Origin: Sternotherus odoratus
Lineage: Eukaryota; Chordata; Testudines; Kinosternidae
Direction: 5' to 3'
DNA: 64,000 nt
NCBI GenBank assembly: GCA_032164245.1
Contig: JAVMKO010000002.1
Location: forward strand, 57,941,840-58,005,839
In this document: positions 23,190 through 34,019 of the stretch, one piece after another
How positions within the stretch are numbered: position 1 is the first letter of the stretch
How the letters are laid out: the number at the start of each line of letters is the position of its first letter
Position numbers and translations under genes: made by a program
Notes under the pieces: model-generated
Told to the model about the DNA's origin: nothing
Seen by the model: only the letters and a program-made list of their open reading frames with translations
Databases searched by the model: none

Positions 23190-25005
23190 TGATACTCAAT
23201 CACTAGTTACTTTTGAAAATTTTGGCAATATTCCCAACTTTCAGGTCTCAGCTCTGCAAATCAATATATGCACCCATAGTGCCAAAAAGTAGAATAAACT
23301 ATGAACTGCCAGGCTAACAGCTATATCTATGCAAAACTGTTCCTTTACTAAGATACTGCAGTTTTTCAAAGAGAATTACACTAGATATGCATGTCTCGGG
23401 AATCTGAGAATCCAGCAAAGGTGACACTGAGCTAAAACAGGGAATTTTAAGCCTTATACAACAGTTATTATTCAACAAATATCTGGAGTGGGCATTCCCA
23501 AACAAGTTTCTGGAATTCTTTTTATTTCACACCATTACCGAGATAAATTACGCATATGTTGCTCCCAAAGTATGCTTGATAAGGAATTGTTTGATTGCAT
23601 GGCATTTTACAATTTCCAGTAATTCAGAGATCAAATGCAAAATCCAACACACAGTCATCTATATTTGTCCTTAGAGAACTTTTGGTCCATGTACAAATTA
23701 AGGCCCCGATCCTGTGAGCTGCGAGGGCCTTGAGGTAATCAAAGTCAAGGGAGCTCAGCAATTCAGAGGCTCAGGCCCTAACAAATTAGGGTGAGTATAA
23801 GGACTGCATGGAATCGTACAGCTCCTCCCCCATTGTGAGGGTTTGGGGGTTGCTTCAGTACCGATAGGGCAAATTGAGAGCTGCTCTAACTTGCACTTCT
23901 TGCTATCACAGCCTCCTTAGCAGCAGTGAACAAGGCCAGTGCAGAATTCTTTACTATTAGGAACTTTAAAAAAAGAGGAAAACAAGCCCACAGCTAAGAA
24001 TTTATTTTCCTTTACAGAGAAATAACATTCACTTTATAATTCTCCCTAATAATAGTGGGAATTATGCAGTTAGACTCATAGATTGTAAGAACTTTGGGGC
24101 AAGGATCATGCCAATCAAATTAAAATCAAGAATCCTCATTCAGGTCTTTCAGCATTATTGCAATAAAAATATTACTACTACTGATATATTCCAACACACA
24201 CACAATATTGGAAGAACAGATCCCCAAAGCATACCCCCATAAATAGCAGGGTTGGTGTATTTTAAATGTCAAACCGTTTGAATACATGGTATGAGTTATG
24301 TTATTAAAAATCCCTCAGATTTATTCTTTCCCAAATCCCTTATACATTGGGTTCTTTCAGAGAGATATCATGAGCTTTAACCTGAGGAGCTTATGAATTA
24401 CATCATATATGTAGTGTTATTTGTATAATACCTGGCAACTAGACTGTATAGCAGCTCCAACCAGACAGTCTTGTGTAAAAGATAAGCAGATGTAGCAACA
24501 CCTGCCTTTATCCAGCAGTGGAATGCACTAAAAAAGAATCCTGAAAGACTTCCGACATCATACATTTATCTGTTGATTTTGGAGCATCTATACCAGCAAC
24601 AGCAAAACACATTGCAGAGATGCTACCTGCTTCGTCTGCTGTACTCAGTTATAAAGGGATGTTTTGCTTTTAAACAGAGAATGAATAAAATAAAAGGAAA
24701 TGAAAATAAAATGTCATGTTTAGTTCCAAATGATAAATTAAATTCCTTTTGTCCACTCGTCACCAATTACACAGACGAGTTCATTTTATCTCAGTAACAA
24801 TTCTAGGATGTTGTTCTGAATTTTCTACTTTTCTAATCCTTGAAAAGATGGAAACCGTCTCTGTATATGAAACAAAACAAAACTCTGGCAATACCAGTCC
24901 ACAGATATTCCTGAATCCTAACCTTGTCTCAGAATGTCTTAAAACTGCAATGTTATTTAGGGAAAACTGATCGTGAGTATTAACCTCTTTAAAGACAAAT
25001 AATAT
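23190..25005. other. Intergenic, no gene seen
   Basis: AT-rich, no coding exon recognised. A worn GGCCCCGATCCTG/AGGCTCAGGCCCT miniature repeat lies at about 23700-23780. Confidence 0.45.
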
Positions 25006-25010
25006 TTCAA

Positions 25011-25330
25011 ATGGGGGCTATATCTACAAAGCAGCCGAAAGAGTACAAGATATCCTGTCTGACTGACTGCTGGGGCAGGCAGCCATGGGCTGAACAGCAC
25101 CTACCTCGACTTCCCAAAGCATCAGGGTCAGCTACCAACTCTGAACATGACACCCGGCATAGTGTAAAGATGTGTGCGAAAGGCAGAGGGAGCCAGAAGA
25201 AGCCCCAGCCTACCCTCTCCCCAAGTTCCCCCACCCCACATGAAAAGCCTGGTGATTTAATCCTGAGTCTTGCAATATTTGGTCTTCTACTTAAAGCCCC
25301 TGCTCCTTAAAACAAGTGATTACAAGAGAA
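25011..25330 (+). pseudogene. Ty3/gypsy polyprotein fragment (pre-RT region)
   Basis: Translation at 25011-25310 shares KPQP..., a THE/PHEKP-like stretch and LAIFGLLLKAPA with the minus-strand gypsy element at 29.9-30.1 kb, and the DNA is alignable for about 200 bp (for example ACTCTGAACATGACACCCGG against ACTCTGAAAATGACACCCCA). This copy faces the opposite way. It stops at the junction with reverse transcriptase, so only a fragment survives. Confidence 0.7.
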
Positions 25331-25394
25331 TCTGAGCTTTTCTTTATAAAACAAGCTCACTTCTCGCCCTCAGAGTTGTGGAGAACGGCTCAAA

Positions 25395-25560
25395 AATATT
25401 CACGGATCAAGCATCAAAAGAGAACATGCCAAGGCAGTGCAACATTCAGATTTTAGTCCTTCCTCCACACATGATGTTCTCTCTCCTCTATAGAGGTCTC
25501 TAAGTTCCTGCACATAATCACACCACAGCACCCCCTACTGAGATGTTATTTATTGCAACA
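25395..25560 (-). repeat. Gypsy LTR-like segment
   Basis: Read on the minus strand from 25560 (TGTTGCAATAAATAACATCT), this aligns through most of its length with the 165-bp LTR at 30393-30229, including TGATTATGTG and GATGCTTGA, at roughly 65-75% identity judged by eye. It is either the 3' LTR of the minus-strand element at 27.9-30.4 kb or part of another copy. The 3' end is not clean. Confidence 0.5.
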
Positions 25561-25719
25561 TCACTTCTATTACATTTATCTGAGATAACTAAGTTAAACA
25601 TGAATACCATAACTGGCTTACATAGCCAACATTCCATTATACCCCCATGCACTCTATAGCATCGTATATATAACTTAACACCAATTCTTTTCATTTTTAA
25701 TTTAAAAATTCTTAACATG

Positions 25720-26831
25720 TGTCACGTTACTGGAATTATTTGGGATCATATAGATCATTGGAGCAACCAAGGTCCTATAGTGACACCAAATCTTATGGGA
25801 AGGGGGTCATGATAGGTGTCTATGGCCAGGTTATGGAGGGCTGATTATGAATAAGCCATTGATATGTGTGTATCTTTTTTGAAACTAAAGTTATGAACAT
25901 TGGATATATGGTGCCTGTACTTCAAACTGATGCTTGGCTGCTGGGTAAAATCTCAGACAAGCTGTTGTTAACTTGGCTGGCCTGGCTAATGGGCCGTTAA
26001 GAGACATCAACTACACAATGGACTTTATAAGTGCCTATCGACACCCGAGCTTCTCTAGGAATGTCAACTGCCTGGTCAGAAACTAGATCCTGGAGAGTCT
26101 GGTAATTGGACCATGTGACTACGAACCTCCATTTTGCAACTGGACTCTGCATAAGAGGGAGGAGGAAGTCTATAAAACCGGGGAGACACGTCCTCCATTT
26201 TGTCTTCTACCTCCAGCGTTCAGCCTGCCTTGCTTCCAGCTCTGGATGGAGCTTTGCTACACAGGGGAACTCTGGACTAAGGTGCTGACCCATCCATGGA
26301 GGGGATGTTTTCTAAAGACTTTGAGTTGAACCTGCAGTTATTCTACCTTTGCTGCAAGCCTGAACCAAGATATTTGCCGTTACTGCATGTAATTGATTTC
26401 TTTTAACCATTCCTAACCCTCACCTATACCTTTTTCCTTGTATAATAAACCTTTAGATTTTAGATTCTAAAGGATTGGCAACAGCGTGATTTGTGGGAAG
26501 ATCTGAGTCATATATTGACCTGGGTTTGGGGCCTGATTCTTTGGAATTGGGGAGAACCATTTTCTTTATTTGGGGTATTGGTTTTCATAACCATTGATCC
26601 CCAGGACAGGTGGCTGCTGGTGGTGATACTGGGAACCTGGAGTGTCTAAGGGAATTGCTTGTGTGACTTGTGATTAGCCAGTGGGGCGAAACCAAAGTCT
26701 GTTCTGTTTGGCTGGTTTGGTTTATCTTAGTGTGGAAAAACCCCAGCTTTGGGCTGTAGTTGCCCCTTTGGAAGCAATCTGTCCTGATCTGACACTCACA
26801 GTTGGATCCCACCAGGAACAGCACCGTCACA
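25720..26831 (+). mobile_element. Solo LTR, 1112 bp, with intact target duplication
   Basis: Begins TGTCACGTTACTGG and ends CACCGTCACA, flanked by identical ACATG pentamers at 25715-25719 and 26832-26836. A TATA box (TATAAAA) lies at 26171-26177 and an AATAAA at 26444-26449, so U3, R and U5 are in order on the plus strand. No internal retroviral or retrotransposon genes remain, so it is a solo LTR left by recombination between two LTRs. A 5-bp duplication fits gypsy or some endogenous retrovirus classes; the class is not settled. Confidence 0.85.
26171..26177 (+). promoter_or_regulatory. LTR TATA box
   Basis: TATAAAA, 273 bp before the AATAAA at 26444-26449 inside the solo LTR. Confidence 0.7.
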
Positions 26832-27878
26832 ACATGCTTGGCAATTAAAGTAATTTCCTAAGTGTTTTTCAGGGTTGTACGATACTAAGGCATGAAAGAA
26901 AGAAAGACTTGCGTATACCTTGCAGGTGCCTTGATGTTGGAGCAAGTGCAAGTCTTTGTTTTGAGAGCCTATTCTGACATCTATTAATCGTTCATCGGAT
27001 TGAATTCCTTCCACTTCCTGCTAATCAAGTCACTGCATATTTTACCATCCTCCACATCTGTGTTTTTGACTTGTTTGGAGTGGGCAAATGTATTTGCAAT
27101 TTAGGTAAAACATATGCCCGTTTGATACTATGTTTTACAAACAAGGGTTTATCTGTTCAATACATGTAGCTTGCTTCCAGTGCACAATTGGGCCTAAAGA
27201 AATAGTTTGAGCCTGACAGGATCATCCAGTTGTACTTCTGGAGCACATCCCCTTATGGCACAGCATGGCCCTGCAGAGATGCTACCCTGAGTTCCCTCCT
27301 GCTTCTCCTCAATAACTGGTTTGCAGCCCAAATTACTTAAAATCATATCCCATTTCTTGGAGTCCAATTTCTTAAGTCTTTATTAATATTCCGTCTCCTC
27401 TGGCTCTTCAGACCCAATTCCTTTCCCTGGGCTAAGGGATTTCACAGCCCTCCTTCATAGCTTCTCCCTTGTTAATGGCATTGCACAGTTGTCCTTCCAG
27501 AGGCTGTGCAATAGTTGAAGCCAGCCTTGCTTCATAGCTCTGCTTCTTAGGCTTCTGTTTTAATCCCCACCCCAGAAGGCCTGATTTACCTTCATGAGGT
27601 GCCTATCATGGGACTAGGCTTATTTTCTCCACCTGGGGAAGCAAGCCAAGCATGTCACAGGTGGGGCTGGACCCTTCACCCCTTAAAGAGCCAGTCACCT
27701 TGTGATAGATGTCTTTAGCTTGTCAATCATAAGACACTTTGGCCTTTGTCTCTCTCGTCCTTATTTTCTCTGTTGCTCCTTCCACTGCTGTCCACTGTAG
27801 TAATGCTGGGACTATAGGGACCAAGTTAGACGTGGGGTCTTGATATCGAATGTTGTAGTAGGCTGCTAGTAATGCCTT

Positions 27879-30042
27879 CTATGGGAGTGTTTCTCCAGTC
27901 AAGGATGGTTTGCCATATATTTTCTTTGTGTTTTGCAGCTTTCTATAATAGAGTGTTGGCAATTTTAACTGCCACCTCAGCTTTGCCATTTGACTGGCTA
28001 CAATATGGTGATGATATGGTATCAATGAATTCCCATTCCCAGGTAAACTGAGCAAACTCACTGCAAGAAAATTGGGATCCATTGTCAGAAGCTACACAGT
28101 TTGGGACACGATGCCTCAAGAAACATTTCATTGCTTTGTCTATAATGGGCCTTGAGGTAGTGTCTGACAGTTCATCCGGTTCCCAGAAATCTGATTAGTA
28201 GTCTACAATAATGAAGTGGTTTGTGTGGTTTGCAGTGAAAAGGTCCATTCCTCCTTTGCTTCAAGATCTGTTGGGGATGTTGTTGATTTTCATTGTCTCT
28301 TTTTGCTGCTTGGCCTGCATTCCCCGCACATATTCCAACTGCTCACCAGCTCTCTGATATGCTTGGTCATATTTGGGCAATATATGGCAGCTCTAGCTTT
28401 CTGGAGACAATCTTCTGTTCCAGAATGACTCTGATGTATTATTAACAGAGATTTTGTTCTCAGTGATCTAAATAGTGTGATTTGATTGCCTTTATATCTG
28501 ATGCTCAACTCGACGTGGTAGTTCTGATATCGTTGGGAGGCAGGTGGGGCTTCTCCCCTGGTGTCTGGCAAATCTGATGGAATGATCAATATGAGTATTT
28601 GTAAATCTTTGGTTTATAAAGTTTGTTCTCAGATTCAGTCTAGCCTCCTGTCTTGAAACTGACACATAACTGGCTTGGGCGATGATTTCTATGTCTGTCA
28701 TATTTTGTTCAGTTGCCAAATTCTTATGCTCCAGGATGCTCTGGGCAAGTCAGAGAGGTACATCTCAGTCCCTTTCTGGTAGCGTATTTTTAAGGTGTAG
28801 TGCTGCAGTTTCAGTAGCGTGAGCATAAAGAGTTTTGGGGCCACCAGCCCTGGCTTTTAAAAAATGGTCACTTTCTACCTGAACAGTTTCCTGCCCTTTA
28901 ATATGCCAGGCAAACTTGTCACATGCAAACACCATTGCAACACATTCCTTTTCAGTTGGGCAAATCCATTCCATTGAATATGGTGACCTTCATGTAAATG
29001 CTCCTAGTCATCCCGTTTGCAGGAGCGATGCCTGAAGCCCCGTCTCACTGGCTTTGTATGTGTTCCTCTTCATTCACATCACAGTGTTTCAGGATGGGAT
29101 AGCTCCTTGATATGTGTGACAGCTGCATCATGTTGAGGTAAGTATGTCCGTACAGAATCTTTGTCCAGGATCACACCCGGGGGTTGCTGACATCTGAAAG
29201 GCTTCAAATAAATTTTCTCAGATACTTCAGAGATTATTAGGCTTTGTAAACTGATTTAATGTCTTTCAGTGTGGGCATCTGCCATATTGTCTCAATCCTT
29301 TCAGATCAGGTGGTAGTATTGCAGTCAATAAAAACATGACATTGCTATCCAGTTTAGATTTACTTCCCTGGCTCTTTCTAGCAGATAGATGAGTCTGTGG
29401 TCATGATCTACCACAGCTGCCACTATTCTGTCTCCATGGTCTGTATGCTATACTGTCATCAGCTATGCCAGTGATCCCTGTGAGTCCCATTAGTAAGTTT
29501 TGCTGGCTACACTGATATTCTTCTGCTGCAGACTTGATCCCAGATGACATTCTGAACATCTGAGCCTACCTGCTGGTTCCAAAATGTGGTGAGGCAGCTG
29601 CTTTCCTTATCCAATAGCAGTTGTTAATATCTATCTTTGGCAACAAGTACTATGAATATTTTTGCTTTTGCCAAGTCAAGTAAGATTTCTTCAATATTAG
29701 GTAGTTGGTAGTGAGTTTGTTTTAGGACTTTAAATTGCTTTGATCTATGCAAACACATAGCTTGCCCGGCTTCTCAATGCTACTTACCCAATCTGTGAGC
29801 TCTATGACTTCAACAAGGATGTCTTCATTTTCAGTTGCCTTTATTGCTCCCATTATTAATTCTCTTAATGCAGTAAGTAGCTGCCGTCTCTGTCTGTACA
29901 GCAGAATGTCATCAGCCGGGGCTTTAAGTAAAAGACCAAATATTGCAAGATTCACAATTAAACCACTAGGATTTTCATGTGTTTGTGAGAGGAACGTAAG
30001 GGGAGGTTGGGGCTTCCTCAGGCCCACCTGCCCTTCACACAC
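27879..30042 (-). pseudogene. Gypsy pol pseudogene (RT, RNase H, integrase)
   Basis: Domains in order on the minus strand. Pre-RT and RT start at about 29900-29722 (ELTDWVSSIEKPGKLCVCID). RT palm at about 29460, where GIADDS gives the catalytic xADD box (29469-29455). RNase H at 28974-28765 (EKECVAMVFACDKFAWHIKG, ESDHF). Integrase H2C2-like region at 28589-28290 (IHQSH, MCGEC). Integrase core at about 28260-27900, with a DLF-type first aspartate, SDNGSQF second aspartate and SPYCSQSNGKAE glutamate. This is the K02A2.6-like metazoan gypsy integrase pattern. Frameshifts and stops occur throughout, so no functional product is expected. Confidence 0.85.
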
Positions 30043-30228
30043 TTCTTTACGCTATGTGGGGTGTCATTTTCAGAGTTGTCAGCTGGCACTGTTGCTTTGA
30101 AAAGTCAAGGTGGGTGCTGCAGCAGAAGAATATCAATGTAATCAACAAGACTTATTAACAGGAGTCACAGGGATCAGTGTTATCATTGATGTCACATAGC
30201 TTCAGGAGCCAACTCACATATGACACCA

Positions 30229-30393
30229 TGTTTGGTATTCAAGCATAAAGACAGAGAGCGCGAGCGAAAGCATTGCATCATTTAGGCTTTATTACTTCTT
30301 CCACTGATTCTGCAGAAAGTAGAGTTCGCCAGGTGTCCATACATAATCATGTTACAGTGCTCCCTATTGGGAAGTTATTGATCGTATCAAACA
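30229..30393 (-). repeat. Gypsy 5' LTR
   Basis: Starts TGTTTGATACG at 30393 and ends ACCAAACA at 30229, with matching TGTTTG/CAAACA termini and an AATAAA within it. TGGTGTCATATGTGAG, a plausible tRNA primer-binding site, follows at once. Confidence 0.7.
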
Positions 30394-30394
30394 T

Positions 30395-31200
30395 GAGCGA
30401 AGTGTGCCCCAAAAGCTAAAAAAACCAACAACCCCAAAAAGCAAATAAAAACAACCCCAGATTTGTTTGTTTAAATGTCCTGATTTTGGGGGAGCTGGCT
30501 GACAATTCTTGAACATGTGGGATTGGCAATGCTGCTGTTCACACTGAACTCCCATTCCTGGGCCTCTCTCTCTGCCCATTTCCCAGAGACCTGCTACTGC
30601 TACTCTTTGCTCTTGTGTGGAATTTCCAGCAGGCAGGGTAGGGTCCATGGAAACCCATCAAGTTCACAGCAAGCTCCTTTGCATAAGTTCTCTGCCTCTT
30701 CTAGATGTCCTTAGGGCCCTTCCACTCAGCAACCGAGCAAATATTTCATGTCCTCTGCCACACCAGCCTGCTCAGTGTCAGGATTTATCAGCCCACTACA
30801 GAATTCTGCTCTACCTATAGGACAGAGTCCCCCAGACTTCAAGATTTAACCCTGACTCTGTACTCTCAACAGACCATCATGACATCTCAGGTCATCTCTG
30901 ACAAATGATTATATAAAAATGGCACCTTCTTATTGAACAATCTGGCTTCGTGTGTATATTCCAGGTAATGACTGAAGATATTAGTGGCAAAATTAAGTTG
31001 GTACTGATTTTGACTCCTGTTAACCATGTAAACCCAACACAGCTAAAACAGACTGAGCCAACGCGCCTATTCACCAAAGGGTTCATTTAGCTCCAGCCAC
31101 TTACATCTGTGAAAATCAACTGAAGTCAATGGATAGGAGTCATTGTGGACCTAATGTAACCAGCAGAACTTTCACTACTGATGAATAAGTGAGAGGGAAA
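30395..31200. other. Intergenic, no gene seen
   Basis: Includes the phrase TTGAACATGTGGGATTGGCA near 30510, which looks like a worn dispersed repeat. No coding exon recognised. Confidence 0.4.
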
Positions 31201-31203
31201 TAA

Positions 31204-31342
31204 GGTGATCAGATGTCCCAATAAATATGGGACTGTCCTGATATTAGGGGCTTTGTCTTATATATGCAACTATACCCACCCATCATCCCTCACCCCCCCA
31301 AAAAAGAGTGTCCCAATTTTTCACACCTGATATCTGGTCACC
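31204..31342. mobile_element. MITE with GGTGACCAGAT termini
   Basis: GGTGATCAGAT at the left and ATCTGGTCACC at the right (10 of 11 inverted match). Interior ATGTCCC...GGGACTGTCC...GTCCCAATTTTTCACAC is a very common turtle short element. 139 bp, non-coding. Confidence 0.7.
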
Positions 31343-32167
31343 ATCAAAGGAAAGAACATATGCGGAGCTTGCAGGGCTGAAAGTTAGGTGGGGTCTAACA
31401 TATATTTTAAAGTGAGACTTGAGCACACATTTAATGTGGAAATAGTTGAGATACAAATAAGGCACCCTACAACGTCCTTGTAGGAAGGGAATTTTTTGGG
31501 GAGCAGACCAGCACTTTATTTTTTTCCAGCAATACAACCACCCATGAATTTGGCCGGGGAAAGGATCAAGAGGAAAAAAGGACATTTGCACCCTTAGCCA
31601 CTGACTCTCTGCCATGAGCAACCACTGTACAACAGCCACATACATGTTGGGAAATGGTACTAATTGAAAGGTAATTAATAAATTAAATGAATACAGATTG
31701 GAGCCCTAAGGGCCTATTAATGCCCTACTTTCACCATTCAATTCCACCTGTTCTCTGAGCTCTACAAAGATGAATAATTCTGCCACTATCATGGGGAAGA
31801 TGGAGAAACAGGCCCTGTTAGAGGGCTTGATCCTGCACTCACTGGTGTTAATAGCAAAGCTCCCATTAGACTTCAAGGGTGCAGGATCAGGGTCAACTTC
31901 AGAGATCAGTGTCCTGCCTCCCAGCAGGAAGAACAGAGGAGCCCCTCGTGAAAGACGGTTGCCATTGCACTGCCACCTCAGCCAAACAACTCCTAGGCAG
32001 CAAGGCCACACTGCTCCCTCCTGCCTTACCCCTTCCTCTTAGCAGGGGGAAGAAACATACTGTGTATCCAAGCTAAAAGTTGAGGAAGGGGCTAGAGGAG
32101 AAGCCTCCTCATCCCCTAAAATCAAGCCTATGGCCCACACGCCATCTTTCTGGCTGGTGGTTTGGAT

Positions 32168-32892
32168 GGGCTAAATCCACAAAGGGACTTAGGCATCACA
32201 ACACTTAACTTTTAGGAGCCTTGCTACTCACTGGAATCCTCAACTCAGAGACAGGCACCTAAGAAAGGGGTTCACATGGACTATGTCTCCCCTGCACCGG
32301 GGTGGGGGGTGGCTAAACACTGGGCTTGAGAGTCAGTCTCTTTCTTTTGCTCGCTCTCTCTCTGGCCCAGCGAATCTTTAATCATTTAATACAAAATGGA
32401 ACTACTTTAGCAGGAGAGATTGCGGAAGACATGGTGCAGAATCCTTAGTATCCTAGTCATTAGGGCCCTCACCTAGGCTGTGGGAAACCCAAGTTTGAGT
32501 CTGTGCTTTACATCAGGCAGGGTTAGGGTCTGAAAACAGGTTTTAAACATCCCAGTATACCGGGGAATTCCTGCCTATCTTTTGTGGGAGGTAGGTGTGC
32601 TCTGACTATGCCTACTGGATCCATCTCAAATAGGTGGGGATCACTTAGTTTGTGAAACTCACCCGGGTGAGCTTGGGCACCAGGTAGTTCAGTGGCATTA
32701 GGACTCAGAAAGTTTTGCATGTACCCAGCGGCAGAAACAGGGACTTTACATGTGGAAATTTAAATGCTCTAGGTGAGGCAGTTGCTGAGTGGGGGCGGGG
32801 GGAGTTGAGGATCTCATTGGTTCTTAAATATTGGACTTAGGCAACTAAAGTGTCAGTTAAGTGCCTAAGTCCCTTTACGGATGGAGCCCCCT
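32168..32892. mobile_element. Long MITE with inverted termini and internal tRNA-like segment
   Basis: The left terminus (GGGCTAAATCCACAAAGGGACTTAGGCA region) mirrors the right (TGCCTAAGTCCCTTTACGGATGGAGCCC region). The centre holds a tRNA-like A and B box pair (see 32440-32505) and a CT-rich tract near 32335-32365. Terminal match is partial and no clear target duplication was found. Confidence 0.5.
32440..32505 (+). repeat. tRNA-derived SINE-like head
   Basis: TAGTCATTAGG (32454-32464) resembles a pol III A box and GTTTGAGTC (32493-32501) a B box, with tRNA-like spacing and sequence between. The surrounding wording resembles tRNA-Glu/Asp-derived repeats common in turtles. It is not an intact tRNA gene: no acceptor stem or clear anticodon arm pairs. 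Confidence 0.5.
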
Positions 32893-33628
32893 AGGACTCC
32901 TTTTGTTATTCCTTAGTGGATCAGTGGTGGGGAGAGGTGTTGTTGAGAGCCACACTAAAGCACTGAAACGACTTAACTCTGAAATATTTCACCGGGCAAG
33001 GGAGTCACCAGAAAATGTAACATGAATTCCCCTAGGACTGCAAAGATTTCCAAAGGAATTGGTAAAAGATAAAAAATTAATGACATAATCTCGGTCACTG
33101 GAACCAGTGAAAATACCCCCAACCATTTATTACAAGAAGCTGTTTGCATGGAAAACCTTTTATTGACTCGCGGGCTCAGCATGTTGGAATAATAAGGAAG
33201 TTCAGAATTTCCTCTCTTTGGTTGGAATATCTGTGGAGAAATGCCAGCTGGTAACTAAATCAGACTGTGCTATGTATAGCTTTGTGGATTTACGTGGGCC
33301 TCTAGAAAGCACACACCCAGGATTTTGTTTCAAATGAATAATGTTAAAAGACAAACTGTCTAATAAACCTGAAATATTATCTTGAGAGGCGAAAGGCAAA
33401 TGAGATGCCTTTGTTTAGGTTTCAATCTTTCAGAAGTGTGGTGTGTCTTGTTTTTGTTTTGTTTTTTGGAGGATCAACCTGAAAGGAAAGTCATTTTATA
33501 TTACCCAGCTCCTGGATTTGGAAACCAAAGTCACGACCTATTGTAAGGCGAAGGGATCCTTTAAGTGCTGAACATTAACTCAAAATCACCAGACAATACA
33601 GGCTGTATCACAAAGTAATGTATCATCT

Positions 33629-34014
33629 CAGTGGTTCTCAACCAGGGGTACATATACTCCTGAGGTACAGAGCTCTTCCAGGGGGGACATCAACTCATCT
33701 AAAGATTTGCCTAGGTTTACAACAGGCTATATGTAAAGTACAAATTAAATTTTTCCTACAGACAATGATGTTTTTATACTGCTCTATATACTATATCAGT
33801 GTTTCTCAACCTGGGGTCGTGGTTTATTTTAGAATTATATGGTAAAAATGAGAAAGTAAGCAATTTTCCAGTAATCATGTGCTGTGACACTTTTGTATTT
33901 TTATGTGTGATTTTGTAAGCAAGTAGTTTTTAAGTGAGTTGAAATTTGGGGGGTATGTAAGACAAATCGGCCTCTTGAAAGTGTATAGTAGTTTGGAAAG
34001 GTTGAGAACCACTG
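33629..34014. mobile_element. hAT (Charlie-type) MITE, complete
   Basis: Perfect 15-bp inverted termini CAGTGGTTCTCAACC and GGTTGAGAACCACTG, flanked by octamers TATCATCT and CATTATCT (6 of 8). A second TIR-like CAGTGTTTCTCAACC at about 33796 inside suggests a nested fragment of a related element. Non-coding. Confidence 0.88.
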
Positions 34015-34019
34015 CATTA

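Larger units (their letters stand above)
27879..30393 (-). mobile_element. Decayed Ty3/gypsy LTR retrotransposon
   Basis: In minus-strand order: a 165-bp LTR (30393-30229, TGTTTG...CAAACA), a TGG-initiated primer-binding site at 30228, the start of reverse transcriptase, an IADD catalytic box, RNase H, the integrase zinc-binding region and the integrase core. Coding parts are split among frames with many stops. No convincing gag is left between the primer-binding site and pol, suggesting an internal deletion. A 3' LTR is not seen directly after integrase; the LTR-like segment at 25395-25560 is a candidate, with a younger solo LTR between. Age is indicated by heavy ORF decay. Confidence 0.85.

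Noticed and set aside
32440..32505. Functional tRNA gene
   Set aside because: A and B boxes are worn and no cloverleaf with acceptor stem or anticodon arm can be drawn.
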